From Caballeronia arationis (GTDB taxonomy: Bacteria > Pseudomonadota > Gammaproteobacteria > Burkholderiales > Burkholderiaceae): a stretch of 64,000 bases of DNA. Made by a program: the position numbers and the translations under genes. Below the pieces are notes generated by a model that worked only from the letters and a program-made list of their open reading frames with translations, searched no databases and was not told where the DNA came from. Positions within the stretch are counted from its first letter, which is position 1. The number at the start of each line of letters is the position of its first letter. Shown in pieces: positions 49,639-59,828 of this stretch. The DNA lies in assembly GCF_001544975.2 (NCBI RefSeq), contig NZ_FCOG02000008.1, forward strand, positions 1-64,000, read 5' to 3'.

Positions 49639-50475
49639 ATGTCTGACCGATCGATTATAGACTGGCCCGCCTGGACCGGCTCCGCGCCCGGACGCTACGT
49701 CCTCGACTGGGAGCAGGAACAGCTCGATCGCGTGGTGTCCGACATCTTCGGCTACCACGCGCTGCAGCTCGGCATGCCGCAGCTCGACGCGCTGCGCGAG
49801 AACCGCATGACCGGCCGCGCGCTCGTGCTGGACGCCGCGAGCGGCGCCAGCGCGCCTTTTAGTTGTCCAATCGCGAATCCGCGGCCGGGTGTCGCGTCGC
49901 TGCCGTCGGCGAGCCGCGGGCTGCACGCGCCGGAGGGCCGCAGCACGGTCTGGTGCGACCTGCTCGATTTGCCGTTCGAAGCGCAGAGCGTCGATCTGCT
50001 TGTGCTGCCGCACACGCTCGAATTCACGAGCGATCCGCACCGGCTTTTGCGCGAAGCCGAGCGCGTGCTGATGCCGGAAGGCCAGTTAATCATCCTCGGC
50101 TTCAATTCGCTGAGTCTCTGGGGTGCGCGGCAGTCGCTCGGGAAGGTCGCTGGACGGCCGTTCGTGCCGGATGCGCACGACATGATCGCGTTCACCCGCA
50201 TCAAGGACTGGATCAAGCTGCTCGGATTCGACCTTGAACGCGGACGCTTCGGCTGCTATCGTCCGCCGCTCGTCGCCGAAAAATGGCTGCAGCGCTATCA
50301 GTTCATGGAAGCGGCCGGCGACCGCTGGTGGCCGATCTTCGGCGCCGCCTACATGATCACGGCGATCAAGCGCGTGCGCGGCATGCGCCTGATCGGCCCG
50401 CGCAAGCTGAAAAAGCCCGCCCTCGCGCCGGGACTCGCCCCGGTCGCGACCCCGCACACCCGCAACGAGCATTGA
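49639..50475 (+). CDS. SAM-dependent methyltransferase-like protein
   Basis: A 278-residue protein with a class I methyltransferase fold. Motif I is degenerate ([12 protein letters not shown] near residue 57), the post-I acidic region is [20 protein letters not shown] near 107-126 and the motif III region reads [18 protein letters not shown] near 140. It overlaps rnhA by one base (TGATG), a conserved pairing in beta- and gammaproteobacteria. No substrate is known. Confidence 0.85.
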   Translation: MSDRSIIDWPAWTGSAPGRYVLDWEQEQLDRVVSDIFGYHALQLGMPQLDALRENRMTGRALVLDAASGASAPFSCPIANPRPGVASLPSASRGLHAPEGRSTVWCDLLDLPFEAQSVDLLVLPHTLEFTSDPHRLLREAERVLMPEGQLIILGFNSLSLWGARQSLGKVAGRPFVPDAHDMIAFTRIKDWIKLLGFDLERGRFGCYRPPLVAEKWLQRYQFMEAAGDRWWPIFGAAYMITAIKRVRGMRLIGPRKLKKPALAPGLAPVATPHTRNEH

Positions 50476-50930
50476 TGACTTCAGACTCCGCACAAAAAGT
50501 AATCGACATCTACACCGACGGCGCCTGCAAGGGCAATCCCGGTCCCGGTGGCTGGGGCGCCCTGCTGCGCTTCGGTGCGCAGGAAAAGGAACTGTTCGGC
50601 GGTGAAGCCGCGACCACCAACAACCGCATGGAACTGATGGCCGTGATTGCGGCGCTCGAAGCGCTCAAGCGGCCGTGCCACGCCGTGATCCACACCGACT
50701 CGCAATATGTGCAGAAAGGCATCAGCGAATGGATCCACGGCTGGAAGAAGAAAAACTGGATGACGGCCGCGAAGACGCCCGTCAAGAACGCCGACCTCTG
50801 GAAGCGGCTCGACGGGCTCGTCGGGCAGCATCAGATCGAATGGCGATGGGTGAAGGGCCATTCCGGCCACCCTGAAAACGAACGCGCCGATGCGCTCGCG
50901 AACCGCGGCGTGACGTCCCTCGCCGACTAA
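50475..50930 (+). CDS. rnhA: ribonuclease HI
   Basis: RNase HI degrades RNA in RNA-DNA hybrids. The 151-residue protein has all catalytic residues: Asp15 in [15 protein letters not shown], Glu53 in NNRMELMA, Asp75 in IHTDSQYV and Asp139 in NERADALAN, plus His129 in VKGHSG. It begins on the last base of the methyltransferase stop codon and is followed 25 bp later by dnaQ, as in E. coli where rnhA and dnaQ are neighbours. Confidence 0.97.
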   Translation: MTSDSAQKVIDIYTDGACKGNPGPGGWGALLRFGAQEKELFGGEAATTNNRMELMAVIAALEALKRPCHAVIHTDSQYVQKGISEWIHGWKKKNWMTAAKTPVKNADLWKRLDGLVGQHQIEWRWVKGHSGHPENERADALANRGVTSLAD

Positions 50931-50955
50931 CCTGACACGAAGCCAACCGAAGCCA

Positions 50956-51693
50956 ATGCGCCAACTCGTACTCGATACCGAAACCACCGGCCTCAATGCC
51001 CGCACGGGCGACCGCATAATCGAAATCGGCTGCGTCGAGCTGATCAACCGGCGACTCACCGGCAATAACCTGCACTTCTACGTCAATCCGGAGCGCGACA
51101 GCGATCCGGGCGCGCTCGCGGTGCACGGCCTGACGACCGAATTTCTGAGCGACAAGCCAAAATTCGCCGAAATTGCCGCGCAACTACGCGATTTCATCGC
51201 GGACGCCGAGCTGATCATTCACAACGCGCCGTTCGACATAGGCTTTCTGGATGTCGAATTCGGGCTGCTCGGACTGCCGCGCATGACGGAATGCTGCGGC
51301 GGCGTGATCGACACGCTCGTGCAGGCGAAGCAGATGTTCCCCGGCAAGCGCAATTCGCTCGATGCGCTGTGCGACCGGTTCGGCATCAGCAACGCGCATC
51401 GCACGCTGCACGGCGCGCTGCTCGACTCGGAACTGCTCGCGGAGGTCTATCTCGCGATGACGCGCGGCCAGGAAAGCCTCGTCATCGACATGCTGGGCGA
51501 GGTTCCGGCGGCGGGCACGACGCTTTCGCCGCGCATCGCGCTCGACGATCTCGATCTGGTCGTGATCACCGCGAGCAGCGAAGAAGTAAGCGCGCACGAA
51601 TCCGTGCTTCATGGCCTCGACAAGGCCATGAAGGGCACGAGCGTCTGGCGGGCGGAGCCGGCGGTGGTGGAAAATGCCGAGGCGGCCGCATAA
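50956..51693 (+). CDS. dnaQ: DNA polymerase III epsilon subunit (proofreading exonuclease)
   Basis: DnaQ proofreads replication errors within the polymerase III core. The 245-residue protein has the DEDDh exonuclease motifs: Asp7 and Glu9 in LDTETTGLN, Asp94 in HNAPFDIGFLD, and His152/Asp157 in HGALLDSELL. The C-terminal part after about 185 should bind the alpha subunit. It lies in the same direction as rnhA. Confidence 0.96.
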   Translation: MRQLVLDTETTGLNARTGDRIIEIGCVELINRRLTGNNLHFYVNPERDSDPGALAVHGLTTEFLSDKPKFAEIAAQLRDFIADAELIIHNAPFDIGFLDVEFGLLGLPRMTECCGGVIDTLVQAKQMFPGKRNSLDALCDRFGISNAHRTLHGALLDSELLAEVYLAMTRGQESLVIDMLGEVPAAGTTLSPRIALDDLDLVVITASSEEVSAHESVLHGLDKAMKGTSVWRAEPAVVENAEAAA

Positions 51694-51719
51694 ATTCGCG
51701 CATTGCTTTAAAGAATCAC

Positions 51720-51748
51720 TTTACGAACGCGATAATCCCTGACATAAT
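51720..51748 (+). promoter_or_regulatory. sigma-70 promoter for tRNA-Val
   Basis: TTTACG, a 17-bp spacer and CATAAT end 11 bp before the first base of tRNA-Val. Confidence 0.65.
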
Positions 51749-51759
51749 TTCGTTTCTTC

Positions 51760-51834
51760 GGGTGGTTAGCTCAGCGGTAGAGCACTGCCTTCACACGGCA
51801 GGGGTCACTGGTTCGATCCCAGTACTACCCACCA
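51760..51834 (+). tRNA. tRNA-Val (anticodon CAC)
   Basis: A full cloverleaf: acceptor stem GGGTGGT/ACTACCC, anticodon stem CTGCC/GGCAG with loop TTCACAC, T-arm GGTTCGATCC and encoded CCA. CAC reads the GTG valine codon, common in this genome. Confidence 0.96.
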
Positions 51835-51873
51835 CGATAGAGGCAGGCGTTTGCAGTCCGGAACATCTGCCGG

Positions 51874-51906
51874 AAAACCCCGGCGCTGCAAGGCGCCGGG
51901 GTTTTT
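51874..51906 (+). terminator. intrinsic terminator of tRNA-Val
   Basis: AAAACCCCGGCGC (51874-51886) pairs with its complement (51893-51905) around a six-base loop and is followed by T residues. The symmetry lets it also end the convergent membrane-protein gene. Confidence 0.88.
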
Positions 51907-51929
51907 ACTTTCAGCGCCGATTTTTCAGG

Positions 51930-52403
51930 TTAGCCCGCCCACACGCCCCGCGCCATCCCGCTCGCCGCGATCACCATCACGATCACGAGACCGGCTTCCA
52001 GGTCGCTCATCCACGCGAAGCGCCGGGCGCGTCCGAGGTCGATCGCGCCGCCATGCGCCGCGGCGACACGCCATCGGATCAGCGCCATCATCGGCGTGAT
52101 TTCAACGAACAGGATCAGCACGAGCGCCGTCATTTTCAAGTGAAAAAGCGGCTCGTGCAGATAGTACGAACCGCCCTTCTCGAAGCCGCCGAACGCGCGC
52201 ATCACGCCCGTGATTAGCAGGACCAAGGCCGCGATGCCCCACGCGCCGTCGGCGCGAAAAACGTCGCGCAGGCTAGTTGCGTTAGCGTGGAGCGTGTTGG
52301 ATGCATCGAGTTTTCGCAACGCGCGGGCGCGCGCCAGCACCGACGCGAACGCGAAGCCGAATGCGAGCAGGTGAATCGCGGCCAGCGACCAACGTAGCAT
52401 CAT
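51930..52403 (-). CDS. DUF2214-like integral membrane protein
   Basis: A 157-residue protein with four predicted membrane helices (about 4-22, 54-72, 88-108 and 136-155). Conserved-looking charged and aromatic residues occur at the membrane edges (RADGAWGIAA, LFHLKMTALVLILFVEITPM). The layout matches the DUF2214 family and recalls CopD-type proteins; function is unknown. The ATG at 52403 (followed by a second Met) has GGGAGG upstream. Confidence 0.72.
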   Translation of the reverse strand: MMLRWSLAAIHLLAFGFAFASVLARARALRKLDASNTLHANATSLRDVFRADGAWGIAALVLLITGVMRAFGGFEKGGSYYLHEPLFHLKMTALVLILFVEITPMMALIRWRVAAAHGGAIDLGRARRFAWMSDLEAGLVIVMVIAASGMARGVWAG

Positions 52404-52465
52404 GCTCCCCCTCCCTGTGCAGACAAGAAAGTCGTGACGATACCCGCGCGACGGCACCCGGCCGC

Positions 52466-53287
52466 TCAGACCTGCCGCAGTGTGCTGTCGAGTGCGCGGG
52501 CGGCGCTGCGGTCGCCTTCGCTCGAAAGCGGTGCGCGGAAAACCGTCGTCCGGTTGTGGCCGGCAGCCGCCGGCGAGTCCCACAGCAATTCCATTTTGGG
52601 ACGGCTCGAAAAGGCGCCTCGCCAGCCGCGCTGCCGCGCCGGGAAAAGCGATGGCGCGGGCACGGCCGCGGCGTCCTCGGAAACGCCATTGCCGCCGGCG
52701 GCCTGCGGCCATTTCACCGACAGCTCCCGCGCATCGTATTGCCCGAGCTTGCGGCTCTCGGCCCAGACGACGGCCGTGCCCGTCGTCGGATCGAGCGAGA
52801 TGGCATAGCGGCCGATGGCGAAGCGCCGTGCCGCGATATTCGTGCGCCACAGCGCGCGCGGCCGGCAGATCCACATGACGACGGCGTACAGCGCAGGCGC
52901 CACGACAAGCCAGCCATTCGATTCCGCGAGCGCGTGCACCGCGCGCCGCCAGCCCGCGTGCCACGTAAAGAGCCCGACCGAAAACACCGCGAAACCGAAT
53001 GTCAGCATGGCGAGCAGGCGCAACGACTGACGCAGCCACTGTGGCAGCGGATGCAACGGCCGCTCGGCGCGCGCCCGCGCACCGGGCAGGAAAATCAGGA
53101 GAAACAGCAAGACGAGATTGACGCAGGCCCACGGCGAGGACGTCATCGCGCGCAGCGACGACACATATCCCATCTGCGACATCGAGAACACCCATCGCGC
53201 GACGAGCACGAGCCCGATCGCCCGCAGCGCGAAGACGGTGCCGGCGCCCGGAGCCGGGGTCGCGCTGGTTTGCTTCGTTCTCGCCAA
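52466..53287 (-). CDS. membrane protein of unknown function
   Basis: A 273-residue protein, assuming TTG at 53287, which has AGGAG eight bases upstream. Predicted membrane helices lie near 19-38, 51-68, 85-105 and 125-142. The C-terminal half is soluble with a PDPTT-like turn (SLDPTTGTAVVWAESRKLG) and no recognised motif. I do not recognise a family. It may share a transcript with the DUF2214-like gene 62 bp downstream. Confidence 0.6.
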   Translation of the reverse strand: MARTKQTSATPAPGAGTVFALRAIGLVLVARWVFSMSQMGYVSSLRAMTSSPWACVNLVLLFLLIFLPGARARAERPLHPLPQWLRQSLRLLAMLTFGFAVFSVGLFTWHAGWRRAVHALAESNGWLVVAPALYAVVMWICRPRALWRTNIAARRFAIGRYAISLDPTTGTAVVWAESRKLGQYDARELSVKWPQAAGGNGVSEDAAAVPAPSLFPARQRGWRGAFSSRPKMELLWDSPAAAGHNRTTVFRAPLSSEGDRSAARALDSTLRQV

Positions 53288-53416
53288 AACATTCGCTCCT
53301 GTCCACGGTTCATGCCGGCCGATTCGACGATCACCGGAAGCGGTCGCAGTCCGATCCCGGCCGGATTCCGGCCCGTCGCGGGCCACGGTCTGCCCCGCGT
53401 TGCGCGAAGCCCGGAC

Positions 53417-53422
53417 ATTATA
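53417..53422 (-). promoter_or_regulatory. candidate -10 box for the membrane-protein gene
   Basis: A perfect TATAAT on the minus strand, 130 bp before the TTG start. No good -35 hexamer is seen. Confidence 0.4.
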
Positions 53423-53506
53423 GGGAGATTGCCGCCGGGGCTTTCGATTTCATGTCGCACGGCGGAATTGCGGGCGAAAACCGCGCAATTATGTGCGATT
53501 GTGACA

Positions 53507-53580
53507 ACGCCCCGTGAACCTTGCGGTTCGCGGGGCGTTTTTGATGGCAGCGCTCAGGCGGCTCGTGGACGAACCGCCTG
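53507..53580. terminator. tandem hairpins after the glycosyltransferase gene
   Basis: Two hairpins follow the glycosyltransferase stop codon: CAGGCGG/CCGCCTG with an inner TCGT/ACGA stem (53555-53580), then a 14-bp stem with a GC-rich base (53507-53538). The second has its five-T run on the plus strand, although the only gene ending here is on the minus strand. Confidence 0.65.
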
Positions 53581-53590
53581 TCAGTCGGGC

Positions 53591-54655
53591 TTAGCCCGCG
53601 TTGACTTCGCGCAGCACGGTGCGGCGCTTCTGGCGCAGCAGTTCTTCATACGACTGGACATAGCGCTGGGCCATGACCTTCGACGAGAAGCGCTCTTCGA
53701 ACGCCTTGCGCACCTTCGCGCGCGGCAGCGTGTCGAGACGCTTGACCGCTGCGATCGCGCTCAGTTCGTCCTCGACGACGAAGCCCGACACGCCGTTCTC
53801 GATCACTTCCGGCACCGAACCGCGGTTGAACGCGATCACCGGTGTGCCGCAGGCCATCGCCTCGATCATCACGAGGCCGAAGGGCTCCGGCCAGTCGATC
53901 GGGAACAGCAGCGCGTGCGCGTTGCCGAGGAATTCGGTCTTCTGCTGCTCGTTGATTTCGCCGATGTATTCGACGTGCGGCAGCGCGAAGAGCGGCTTGA
54001 TCTGCTCTTCATAGTAGGCGCGGTCGGCCTTGTCGAGCTTCGCGGCGATCTTGATCTTCATGCCCGCGGCTTGCGCGATCCGGATCGCGCGATCGACGCG
54101 CTTTTCCGGCGAAATGCGGCCGAGGAACGCCAGGTAGCCCGGTTCGACGTTGGGAATCGGCTTCAGCAGGTTTTCCGGCAGGCCGTGATACACCGTCGAC
54201 AGCCAGTTCGCCTGCGGCAGCGGCTGACGCTGGTTGTCCGAGATCGAAACGACCGGCACGTCGTTGAACGTGTTGAAGATCGGCTGCAGTTCGGGCAGGT
54301 CTAGACGGCCGTGGAGGGTCGTCAGGAACGGCACCGGCTGGCGCGCGAACAGCGAGAACGGGTAGTAATCGATGTGGAAATGCAGCACGTCGAATTCGTC
54401 CGCGCGGCGGCGCACTTCTTCCAGCAGGAGCATGTGGGGCGCCATCGTGTCGCGGATGGTCGGGTCGAGGCGCAGCGCCTGCGGCCAGAAGGCTTCGAGC
54501 TTTGCGGACGTTTGCGAATCACCGCTCGCGAACAGCGTGACGTCGTGCCCGGCGTCCACCAGGGCCTCGGTCAGGTAAGACACCACGCGTTCCGTGCCGC
54601 CGTAGAGCTTCGGGGGAACGGCTTCGTGGAGGGGCGCGATTTGAGCGATTCGCAT
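53591..54655 (-). CDS. family 4 glycosyltransferase
   Basis: A 354-residue GT-B protein. The N-terminal domain starts MRIAQIAPLHEAVPPKLYGG with the glycine-rich donor loop; the C-terminal domain has FLGRISPEKRVDRAI near 175 and the EPFGLVMIEAMACGTPVIAF segment near 260 with the E-x7-E pair of retaining family 4 enzymes. The donor and acceptor sugars are unknown. A long intergenic region precedes it and otsBA is nearby, so a role in osmoprotectant or surface glycan synthesis is possible. Confidence 0.88.
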   Translation of the reverse strand: MRIAQIAPLHEAVPPKLYGGTERVVSYLTEALVDAGHDVTLFASGDSQTSAKLEAFWPQALRLDPTIRDTMAPHMLLLEEVRRRADEFDVLHFHIDYYPFSLFARQPVPFLTTLHGRLDLPELQPIFNTFNDVPVVSISDNQRQPLPQANWLSTVYHGLPENLLKPIPNVEPGYLAFLGRISPEKRVDRAIRIAQAAGMKIKIAAKLDKADRAYYEEQIKPLFALPHVEYIGEINEQQKTEFLGNAHALLFPIDWPEPFGLVMIEAMACGTPVIAFNRGSVPEVIENGVSGFVVEDELSAIAAVKRLDTLPRAKVRKAFEERFSSKVMAQRYVQSYEELLRQKRRTVLREVNAG

Positions 54656-55527
54656 GTCGGAAACTCCTAATAAAGATTCAGGCTAAGTACTACGTGTCGT
54701 GTCGAAGTATCGGAAGCGAATCGCTCGGCTCGGGCGGAAGCGTCCGCTGGCACAAATCCAGCGGCGTGATCTGATGCTCGAGTGAAAAAGCGAAGGTTCG
54801 CTGATCACCAGGTTTTCGCGCGGATGGCTGACCAGAGCAATTGTGATTCCATCTCTGAATCCGCCGCGCACCAGCAATAAACGCGTAAGTGTCGGGCGGG
54901 TTGACCGGAACCTACAGAAACCTGTCAAAAATCCTAGGGGCAAACCCGTAGCGGATTATGGTGGTTTTTACACGCCGATCGCGTAGTCATTTCAACTTAT
55001 TTACCTTGTTACAAAGGGGAAACACTTTGCAAACCCCTGTTTATTAAGGCTGTTCTACATTGGGAAGCGTCTGTTCGCGCGGGCGCAGGGCGTTTTGCCT
55101 GCTGCCCATACTTTCTCTCGATGCGTGAGTCGCGCAGAGTGCCTGCGGGCCCGGGTTGTGCTCCGTCGTGCAATCGATGACGCTGCCGCGCCAGGCGCAC
55201 GCGACGACCGCCGACGGTCGGCCGACGTGGCCATGTCGACGGCCGGACGTCCGCTGGTGGCCTGCCCGATGCCTCATTGGGGCGCGCATTGCTTACAATG
55301 CGCCGCGCCCGAACAACGCGCGATCCGCGTCAGGAATCGCGTGCAAAGGCGATCTGGGCGTGTGCGCTGGGGCCCGCAGGCGATTTTGGCTTCTTTGTCC
55401 CTTCACATAACTGGCTACAATTCAGCCAGGGATCGCACGCCGGCGCCGCGTCAACTTTCTCGACGATGGCGGCACCGTACTCAGGCCCATTACGAGCTCA
55501 ACCGATCTACGACCAAAAAACGACCAA
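54656..55527. other. long divergent intergenic region, glycosyltransferase / ABC exporter
   Basis: About 870 bp without a gene I can support. Bases 54900-55060 are AT-rich for this genome and contain a dyad TTGACCGG-N12-CCTGTCAA (54901-54928) and an AGGGG-N14-CCCCT stem (55015-55038). These are candidate regulatory sites for the divergent genes. Reading frames in the region lack ribosome sites and family-like sequence. Confidence 0.5.
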
Positions 55528-57348
55528 TTGGACCAACTCACTGTCTCCCAGCGTAACGCGCACAACGCCAGGCTAGCGAGCTATGCGCATCGCCCGCTTG
55601 CGTTCCTGCTCCGTTACATCCGCCGTCACCCGATCGCCCACGCCACCGTTCTCATCAGCGTGTTTGCCGCGGTCGGATGCGCCCTCGCCTCGCAGTACGC
55701 GATCAAGCACCTGATCGACGTGCTCGGCCAGGGCCGCGGACATCCGGGCCCCCTCTGGGGCGCGTTCATGATCCTGGTCGGGCTGATCGCCGCCGACAAC
55801 ATGCTGTGGCGCGTAGGCGGCTGGGTCGGCGCGCATGCGTTCGTCACCGTGACGGGCGACTTGCGCCGCGACCTCTTCCAGTACCTGAGCGGCCACTCGC
55901 CCACCTACTTCTCCGAGAAACAGCCCGGCATGCTCGCGAGCCGGATCACGGCGACGTCGAACGCGATCTACACATCCGAGAACGTGATGGCGTGGAACGT
56001 CCTGCCGCCGTGCATCGCGGTGTTCGGCGCGATCGTGATGATCGTCACCGTGAATCCGCTGATGGCGGGCGGCCTGATGCTCGCGTCGGCGATTCTCTCG
56101 TTCATCCTGTACCGGCTCGCGAAGCGCGGCTCGGCGCGGCATCACAACTTCGCGTCGAAGGCGGCTTCCGTCGACGGCGAACTCGTCGACGTGATCGGCA
56201 ACATGGCGCTCGTGCGGGCCTTTGGCATGACCTTCCGGGAGCAGAAGCGCTTCGGCTCGACCGTGAAGGCTGAAATGGTCGCGCGCCAGCAAAGCCTGCT
56301 GTATCTGGAAAAGCTGCGGCTTTTCCACGCGGTCGTGACCGCGATCCTCTCGGCCGGCCTGCTCGGCTGGGCGCTGTGGCTGTGGTCGCAGGGCAGGGCC
56401 ACATCCGGCGACATCGTGCTCGTCAGTTCGCTCGGCTTCACGATCCTGCACGGCACGCGCGATCTGGCCGTCGCGCTGGTCGATGTCACGCAGCACGTCG
56501 CGCGCCTTTCGGAGGCCGTGCAGACGCTGCTCGAACCGCACGGCATGCCGGACCGCTCGGACGCGACCGAACTCGTGCCGCAGGGCGGGCGGGTCGATTT
56601 CGAGGGCGTGACGTTCGCGTATCCGCGCCGCCGCCCGATTCTCGACACCTTCCACCTGCACATCGAGCCGGGCCAGCGCGTCGGGCTGATCGGCAAATCG
56701 GGCGCGGGCAAGTCGACCGTGCTCGCGCTCCTGCAGCGCTTCTACGAGCCGCAGGGCGGCACGATCCGGATCGACGGACAGGACATCCAGTCGATCACGC
56801 AGGACAGCCTGCGCCAGTCGATTGCGCTCGTGCCACAGGACATTTCGCTGTTCCACCGTACGGTGTACGAGAACATCGCGTACGGGCGCCCGGACGCGAG
56901 CCGCGAGGAAGTGCTGGCGGCCGCCCGCGAGGCGCGCTGCACGGACTTCATCGAGGCGATGCCGGAAGGATTCGACACGATCGTCGGCGATCGGGGCGTG
57001 AAGCTGTCCGGCGGCCAGCGCCAGCGAATCGCGATCGCGCGCGCCATCCTGAAGAATGCGCCGATCCTGCTCCTCGACGAGGCGACCTCCGCACTCGACA
57101 GCTCGTCGGAAGAAGCGATTCAGCAGGCGCTCGACCGGCTGATGGTCGGCCGCACGGTGATCGCGATCGCGCACCGCCTTTCGACGCTGCAGAACTTCGA
57201 CCGGATCATCGTGATGAGTTCGGGCAAGGTGATCGACGACGGCTCGCCGCAGGAACTGCGCGACCGGCCGGGCTTGTATCGCGAACTGCTGTCGAAGCAG
57301 CACGGCAAGCTTCCGGTAGCGCCGGTGCCTTCGCAGCAGCCGGCCTGA
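55528..57348 (+). CDS. MsbA-like ABC exporter
   Basis: A 606-residue half-transporter with six membrane helices in the first 340 residues and an ATPase domain after. Walker A is GKSGAGKST near 392, the signature [14 protein letters not shown] near 493 and Walker [16 protein letters not shown] near 512, with the D-loop and switch His in [10 protein letters not shown]. It resembles MsbA lipid exporters and other type-IV heterologous exporters; lipid A transport is likely but not certain. The start appears to be TTG at 55528 ([12 protein letters not shown]). No partner gene is adjacent. Confidence 0.85.
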   Translation: MDQLTVSQRNAHNARLASYAHRPLAFLLRYIRRHPIAHATVLISVFAAVGCALASQYAIKHLIDVLGQGRGHPGPLWGAFMILVGLIAADNMLWRVGGWVGAHAFVTVTGDLRRDLFQYLSGHSPTYFSEKQPGMLASRITATSNAIYTSENVMAWNVLPPCIAVFGAIVMIVTVNPLMAGGLMLASAILSFILYRLAKRGSARHHNFASKAASVDGELVDVIGNMALVRAFGMTFREQKRFGSTVKAEMVARQQSLLYLEKLRLFHAVVTAILSAGLLGWALWLWSQGRATSGDIVLVSSLGFTILHGTRDLAVALVDVTQHVARLSEAVQTLLEPHGMPDRSDATELVPQGGRVDFEGVTFAYPRRRPILDTFHLHIEPGQRVGLIGKSGAGKSTVLALLQRFYEPQGGTIRIDGQDIQSITQDSLRQSIALVPQDISLFHRTVYENIAYGRPDASREEVLAAAREARCTDFIEAMPEGFDTIVGDRGVKLSGGQRQRIAIARAILKNAPILLLDEATSALDSSSEEAIQQALDRLMVGRTVIAIAHRLSTLQNFDRIIVMSSGKVIDDGSPQELRDRPGLYRELLSKQHGKLPVAPVPSQQPA

Positions 57349-57353
57349 AATCA

Positions 57354-57383
57354 AAAAGGGGCGCTTCGAAAAGCGCCCCTTTT
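57354..57383. terminator. convergent terminator ABC exporter / otsA
   Basis: AAAAGGGGCGCTT pairs with AAGCGCCCCTTTT around CGAA. The A and T flanks let it work in both directions. Confidence 0.88.
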
Positions 57384-57388
57384 CACAC

Positions 57389-58768
57389 TCACTGCTGCAA
57401 ATCCCGCAGGAAATTATCCCGCCACACGGAGACGTTGTTCTCCCGCAGCGATTCGAACATTCCCCGATACCGCGCCTGCCGCTCGTCGAGTGACATGGCC
57501 AGCGCGGTCGCGAGCGCGTCGGCCATGCCGTCGATGTCGAGCGGATTCACGATCAATGCGCCGTCCAGTTCCCGCGCCGCGCCTGCAAACTGCGACAGCA
57601 CGAGCACGCCCGGATCGTCCGGGTCCTGCGCCGACACGTATTCCTTCGCGACCAGATTCATCCCGTCGCGCAACGGCGTGACGAAGCCGACGTGCGATTC
57701 GCGGAACAGCGCCGCGAGCACCGGCCGCTCGTACTGCCGGTGGATATAGCGGATCGGCGTCCAGTCGAGTTCGGCGTAACGCCCGTTGATGCGCCCCGAT
57801 TCCGCCTCGAGCTGGAGCCGGATGTCGCGATAGGCGTCCATGTCGGCGCGCGTCGGCGGCGCGATCTGCAGGAACGACACGTTGTTGCGCTGCTGCGGCT
57901 GGTGCTCGATCAGCCGCTCGAACGCGCGAAACCGCTCGACGAGGCCCTTCGAGTAATCCAGCCGGTCCACGCTCATCACGAGCTTGCGCTCGTGCAGCGT
58001 CGCCTTGACGATCTGCACGTCGCGACCGCTTTCGCCGTCCTTCGCGAGCGCCGCGATCTCGTCCGGATAGACACCGATCGGGTACGCCGCCGCCTTCAGC
58101 GTCTTGCCGAACGCGCTGATCCGGCACGGCTCGTCCGCGCGGCGCTCGATCGAACCGTTCGCCTCCGATTCGATGTAGTCGCAGAACGCACGCAGGTCGG
58201 GCGCCGTCTGGAAGCCGAGCAGGTCGAAGGAACAGAGTGCTTCGGCGAGTTCGCGGTGACGCGGCACGGAAAGCAGGATCTGCGACGCGGGAAACGGAAT
58301 GTGCAGGAAAAACCCGATCCGGTTCGTCACGCCGATTTCGCGCAGCGCCTCTGCGAATGGGATCAGGTGATAGTCGTGGACCCAGATCACGTCGTCGGGT
58401 TTGAGGAGCGGCGCGAGTTGCTCTGCGAGCCAGCGGTTCACGCGGCAATAGCCCTCGAACTCGTGGCGTTCGAACTGGATCAGGTCCGGGCGATAGTGGA
58501 ATGCGGGCCAGAGCGTCGCGTTCGAGAAGCCGCGGTAATACTGGTCGTAGTCGCGCTGCACGAGGCCGATGGTCGCGAAGGTCACCGGCCCGCGCTCTTC
58601 CAGACTGATGCCGTCGGGCGGCGCCGAGAGCACGTCGCCGCTCCAGCCGAACCACATGCCGCCGGTTTCCTTAAGCGCATCGTAGACGCCGACCGCGAGC
58701 CCGCCCGCCGCCGGGCCGCCTTCGGAGATCGGCGCGACGCGGTTCGAAACGATGATGAGGCGGCTCAT
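57389..58768 (-). CDS. otsA: trehalose-6-phosphate synthase
   Basis: OtsA makes trehalose-6-phosphate from UDP-glucose and glucose-6-phosphate. The 459-residue GT20 enzyme starts [11 protein letters not shown] with the glycine-rich loop, and has the HDYHL motif in [16 protein letters not shown] near 133, [14 protein letters not shown] near 270 and [14 protein letters not shown] near 365. Its ATG overlaps the stop of otsB by four bases, so the two are co-translated and trehalose is made in two coupled steps for osmotic and desiccation tolerance. Confidence 0.96.
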   Translation of the reverse strand: MSRLIIVSNRVAPISEGGPAAGGLAVGVYDALKETGGMWFGWSGDVLSAPPDGISLEERGPVTFATIGLVQRDYDQYYRGFSNATLWPAFHYRPDLIQFERHEFEGYCRVNRWLAEQLAPLLKPDDVIWVHDYHLIPFAEALREIGVTNRIGFFLHIPFPASQILLSVPRHRELAEALCSFDLLGFQTAPDLRAFCDYIESEANGSIERRADEPCRISAFGKTLKAAAYPIGVYPDEIAALAKDGESGRDVQIVKATLHERKLVMSVDRLDYSKGLVERFRAFERLIEHQPQQRNNVSFLQIAPPTRADMDAYRDIRLQLEAESGRINGRYAELDWTPIRYIHRQYERPVLAALFRESHVGFVTPLRDGMNLVAKEYVSAQDPDDPGVLVLSQFAGAARELDGALIVNPLDIDGMADALATALAMSLDERQARYRGMFESLRENNVSVWRDNFLRDLQQ

Positions 58769-59529
58769 GTACCCGCCCCGGCGCCCTTCCCCGCCGCGTC
58801 GGCCACGCCCTGCAGCCAGCCGAGGAACGCCGGAACCGACTCCAGGCGCGCATGCGCGAGCGTGTCGCCGCCGCCGACCTTGATAGACAGCCCGCCGAAT
58901 TCGTTGACGACCGCGAAACCTTTCTCGTCGGTCAGGTCGTCGCCGACGAAGACCGGCTTCCTGCCCGTGAACGGCGGCTCGTTCATGAACGCACGCACGG
59001 CACGTCCCTTGTCGACGTCCTTCGGCTTGATCTCATAGACCATCTTGCCGGGCTGCAGCACGTAGGCGTCGGCGTATTGCGCAACGAGGCGCTCCGTCGC
59101 CACGCGTGCCGCCGCTTCGCGGTCCGGCGCGTTGCGATAGTGGAGCGCGAGCGCCGCGCCCTTGATTTCGAGCAGCATGCCGGGGTTCCGGCCGACCACG
59201 TCTTCGAGGACGTGCTCCATGCGCAGGAGCCGCTCATCGTTGAATCCGATGCGCTCTACGTCGCCGTTCGAGTCGCGCCGCTCGGCGCCGTGCAGGCCCG
59301 CGACCGGCAAGTCGGGCATCGACACGAACGAGTCGATGCTGTCGATGCCACGTCCCGAAACCACCGCGACCGCGCCGTTGGTCGCCCGCCTGAGCGTCGC
59401 GAGGAGTTCGGGCACGACGCGCGGCACGACGATGCCGTCGGGCGTCGGCGCGAGTTCGACGAGCGTGCCGTCGAAATCGAAGAAAAAAGCCGTGTCGGCG
59501 AGAGACAGGGTGCGAGGAAGTTCTTGCAT
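58765..59529 (-). CDS. otsB: trehalose-6-phosphate phosphatase
   Basis: OtsB removes phosphate from trehalose-6-phosphate. The 254-residue HAD-family enzyme has the nucleophile motif FDFDGTLVELAP near residues 17-28, the second motif VVSGRG near 62, KPKDVDKGRAV near 178 and FVGDDLTDEKGF near 203. The ATG at 59529 is chosen because it starts QELPRTLSLADTAFFF at the usual family position; the longer frame upstream has no similarity. Confidence 0.95.
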   Translation of the reverse strand: MQELPRTLSLADTAFFFDFDGTLVELAPTPDGIVVPRVVPELLATLRRATNGAVAVVSGRGIDSIDSFVSMPDLPVAGLHGAERRDSNGDVERIGFNDERLLRMEHVLEDVVGRNPGMLLEIKGAALALHYRNAPDREAAARVATERLVAQYADAYVLQPGKMVYEIKPKDVDKGRAVRAFMNEPPFTGRKPVFVGDDLTDEKGFAVVNEFGGLSIKVGGGDTLAHARLESVPAFLGWLQGVADAAGKGAGAGT

Positions 59530-59828
59530 CGATGTAGACCTTCGAACCGGAGATGACCGGAAAAGTTTGCGCATATTACCGCGAGCCGCGCCATTTTCGA
59601 GAGAGCAAGGTTTTCGCCAGACGCCGTTCGCGCGAGACGGCTCGATGGCGCCGCACCGTTCCAAATCCGCTTGCGAGCGCGCCTCATCGCCCTTACAGCC
59701 TTATTCGGCGGGGCTGCGGCAAAACGCCCCATTTTCGAGATGATGCGCCGAGTCGCCGAAGCAGGCTTCTATTTTGCGATAGAGTCGCGAGAGCCGGTCT
59801 TGCCCGGCTGCATCTGATCGAGTCCGAA
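59530..59828. other. divergent intergenic region otsB / Sco1
   Basis: About 300 bp without a supported gene; must hold the promoters of otsBA (minus) and the Sco1-CtaG pair (plus). No convincing hexamers identified. Confidence 0.5.

Noticed and set aside
54683..54943. An 86-codon frame upstream of the glycosyltransferase
   Set aside because: Composition and lack of a ribosome site argue against it.
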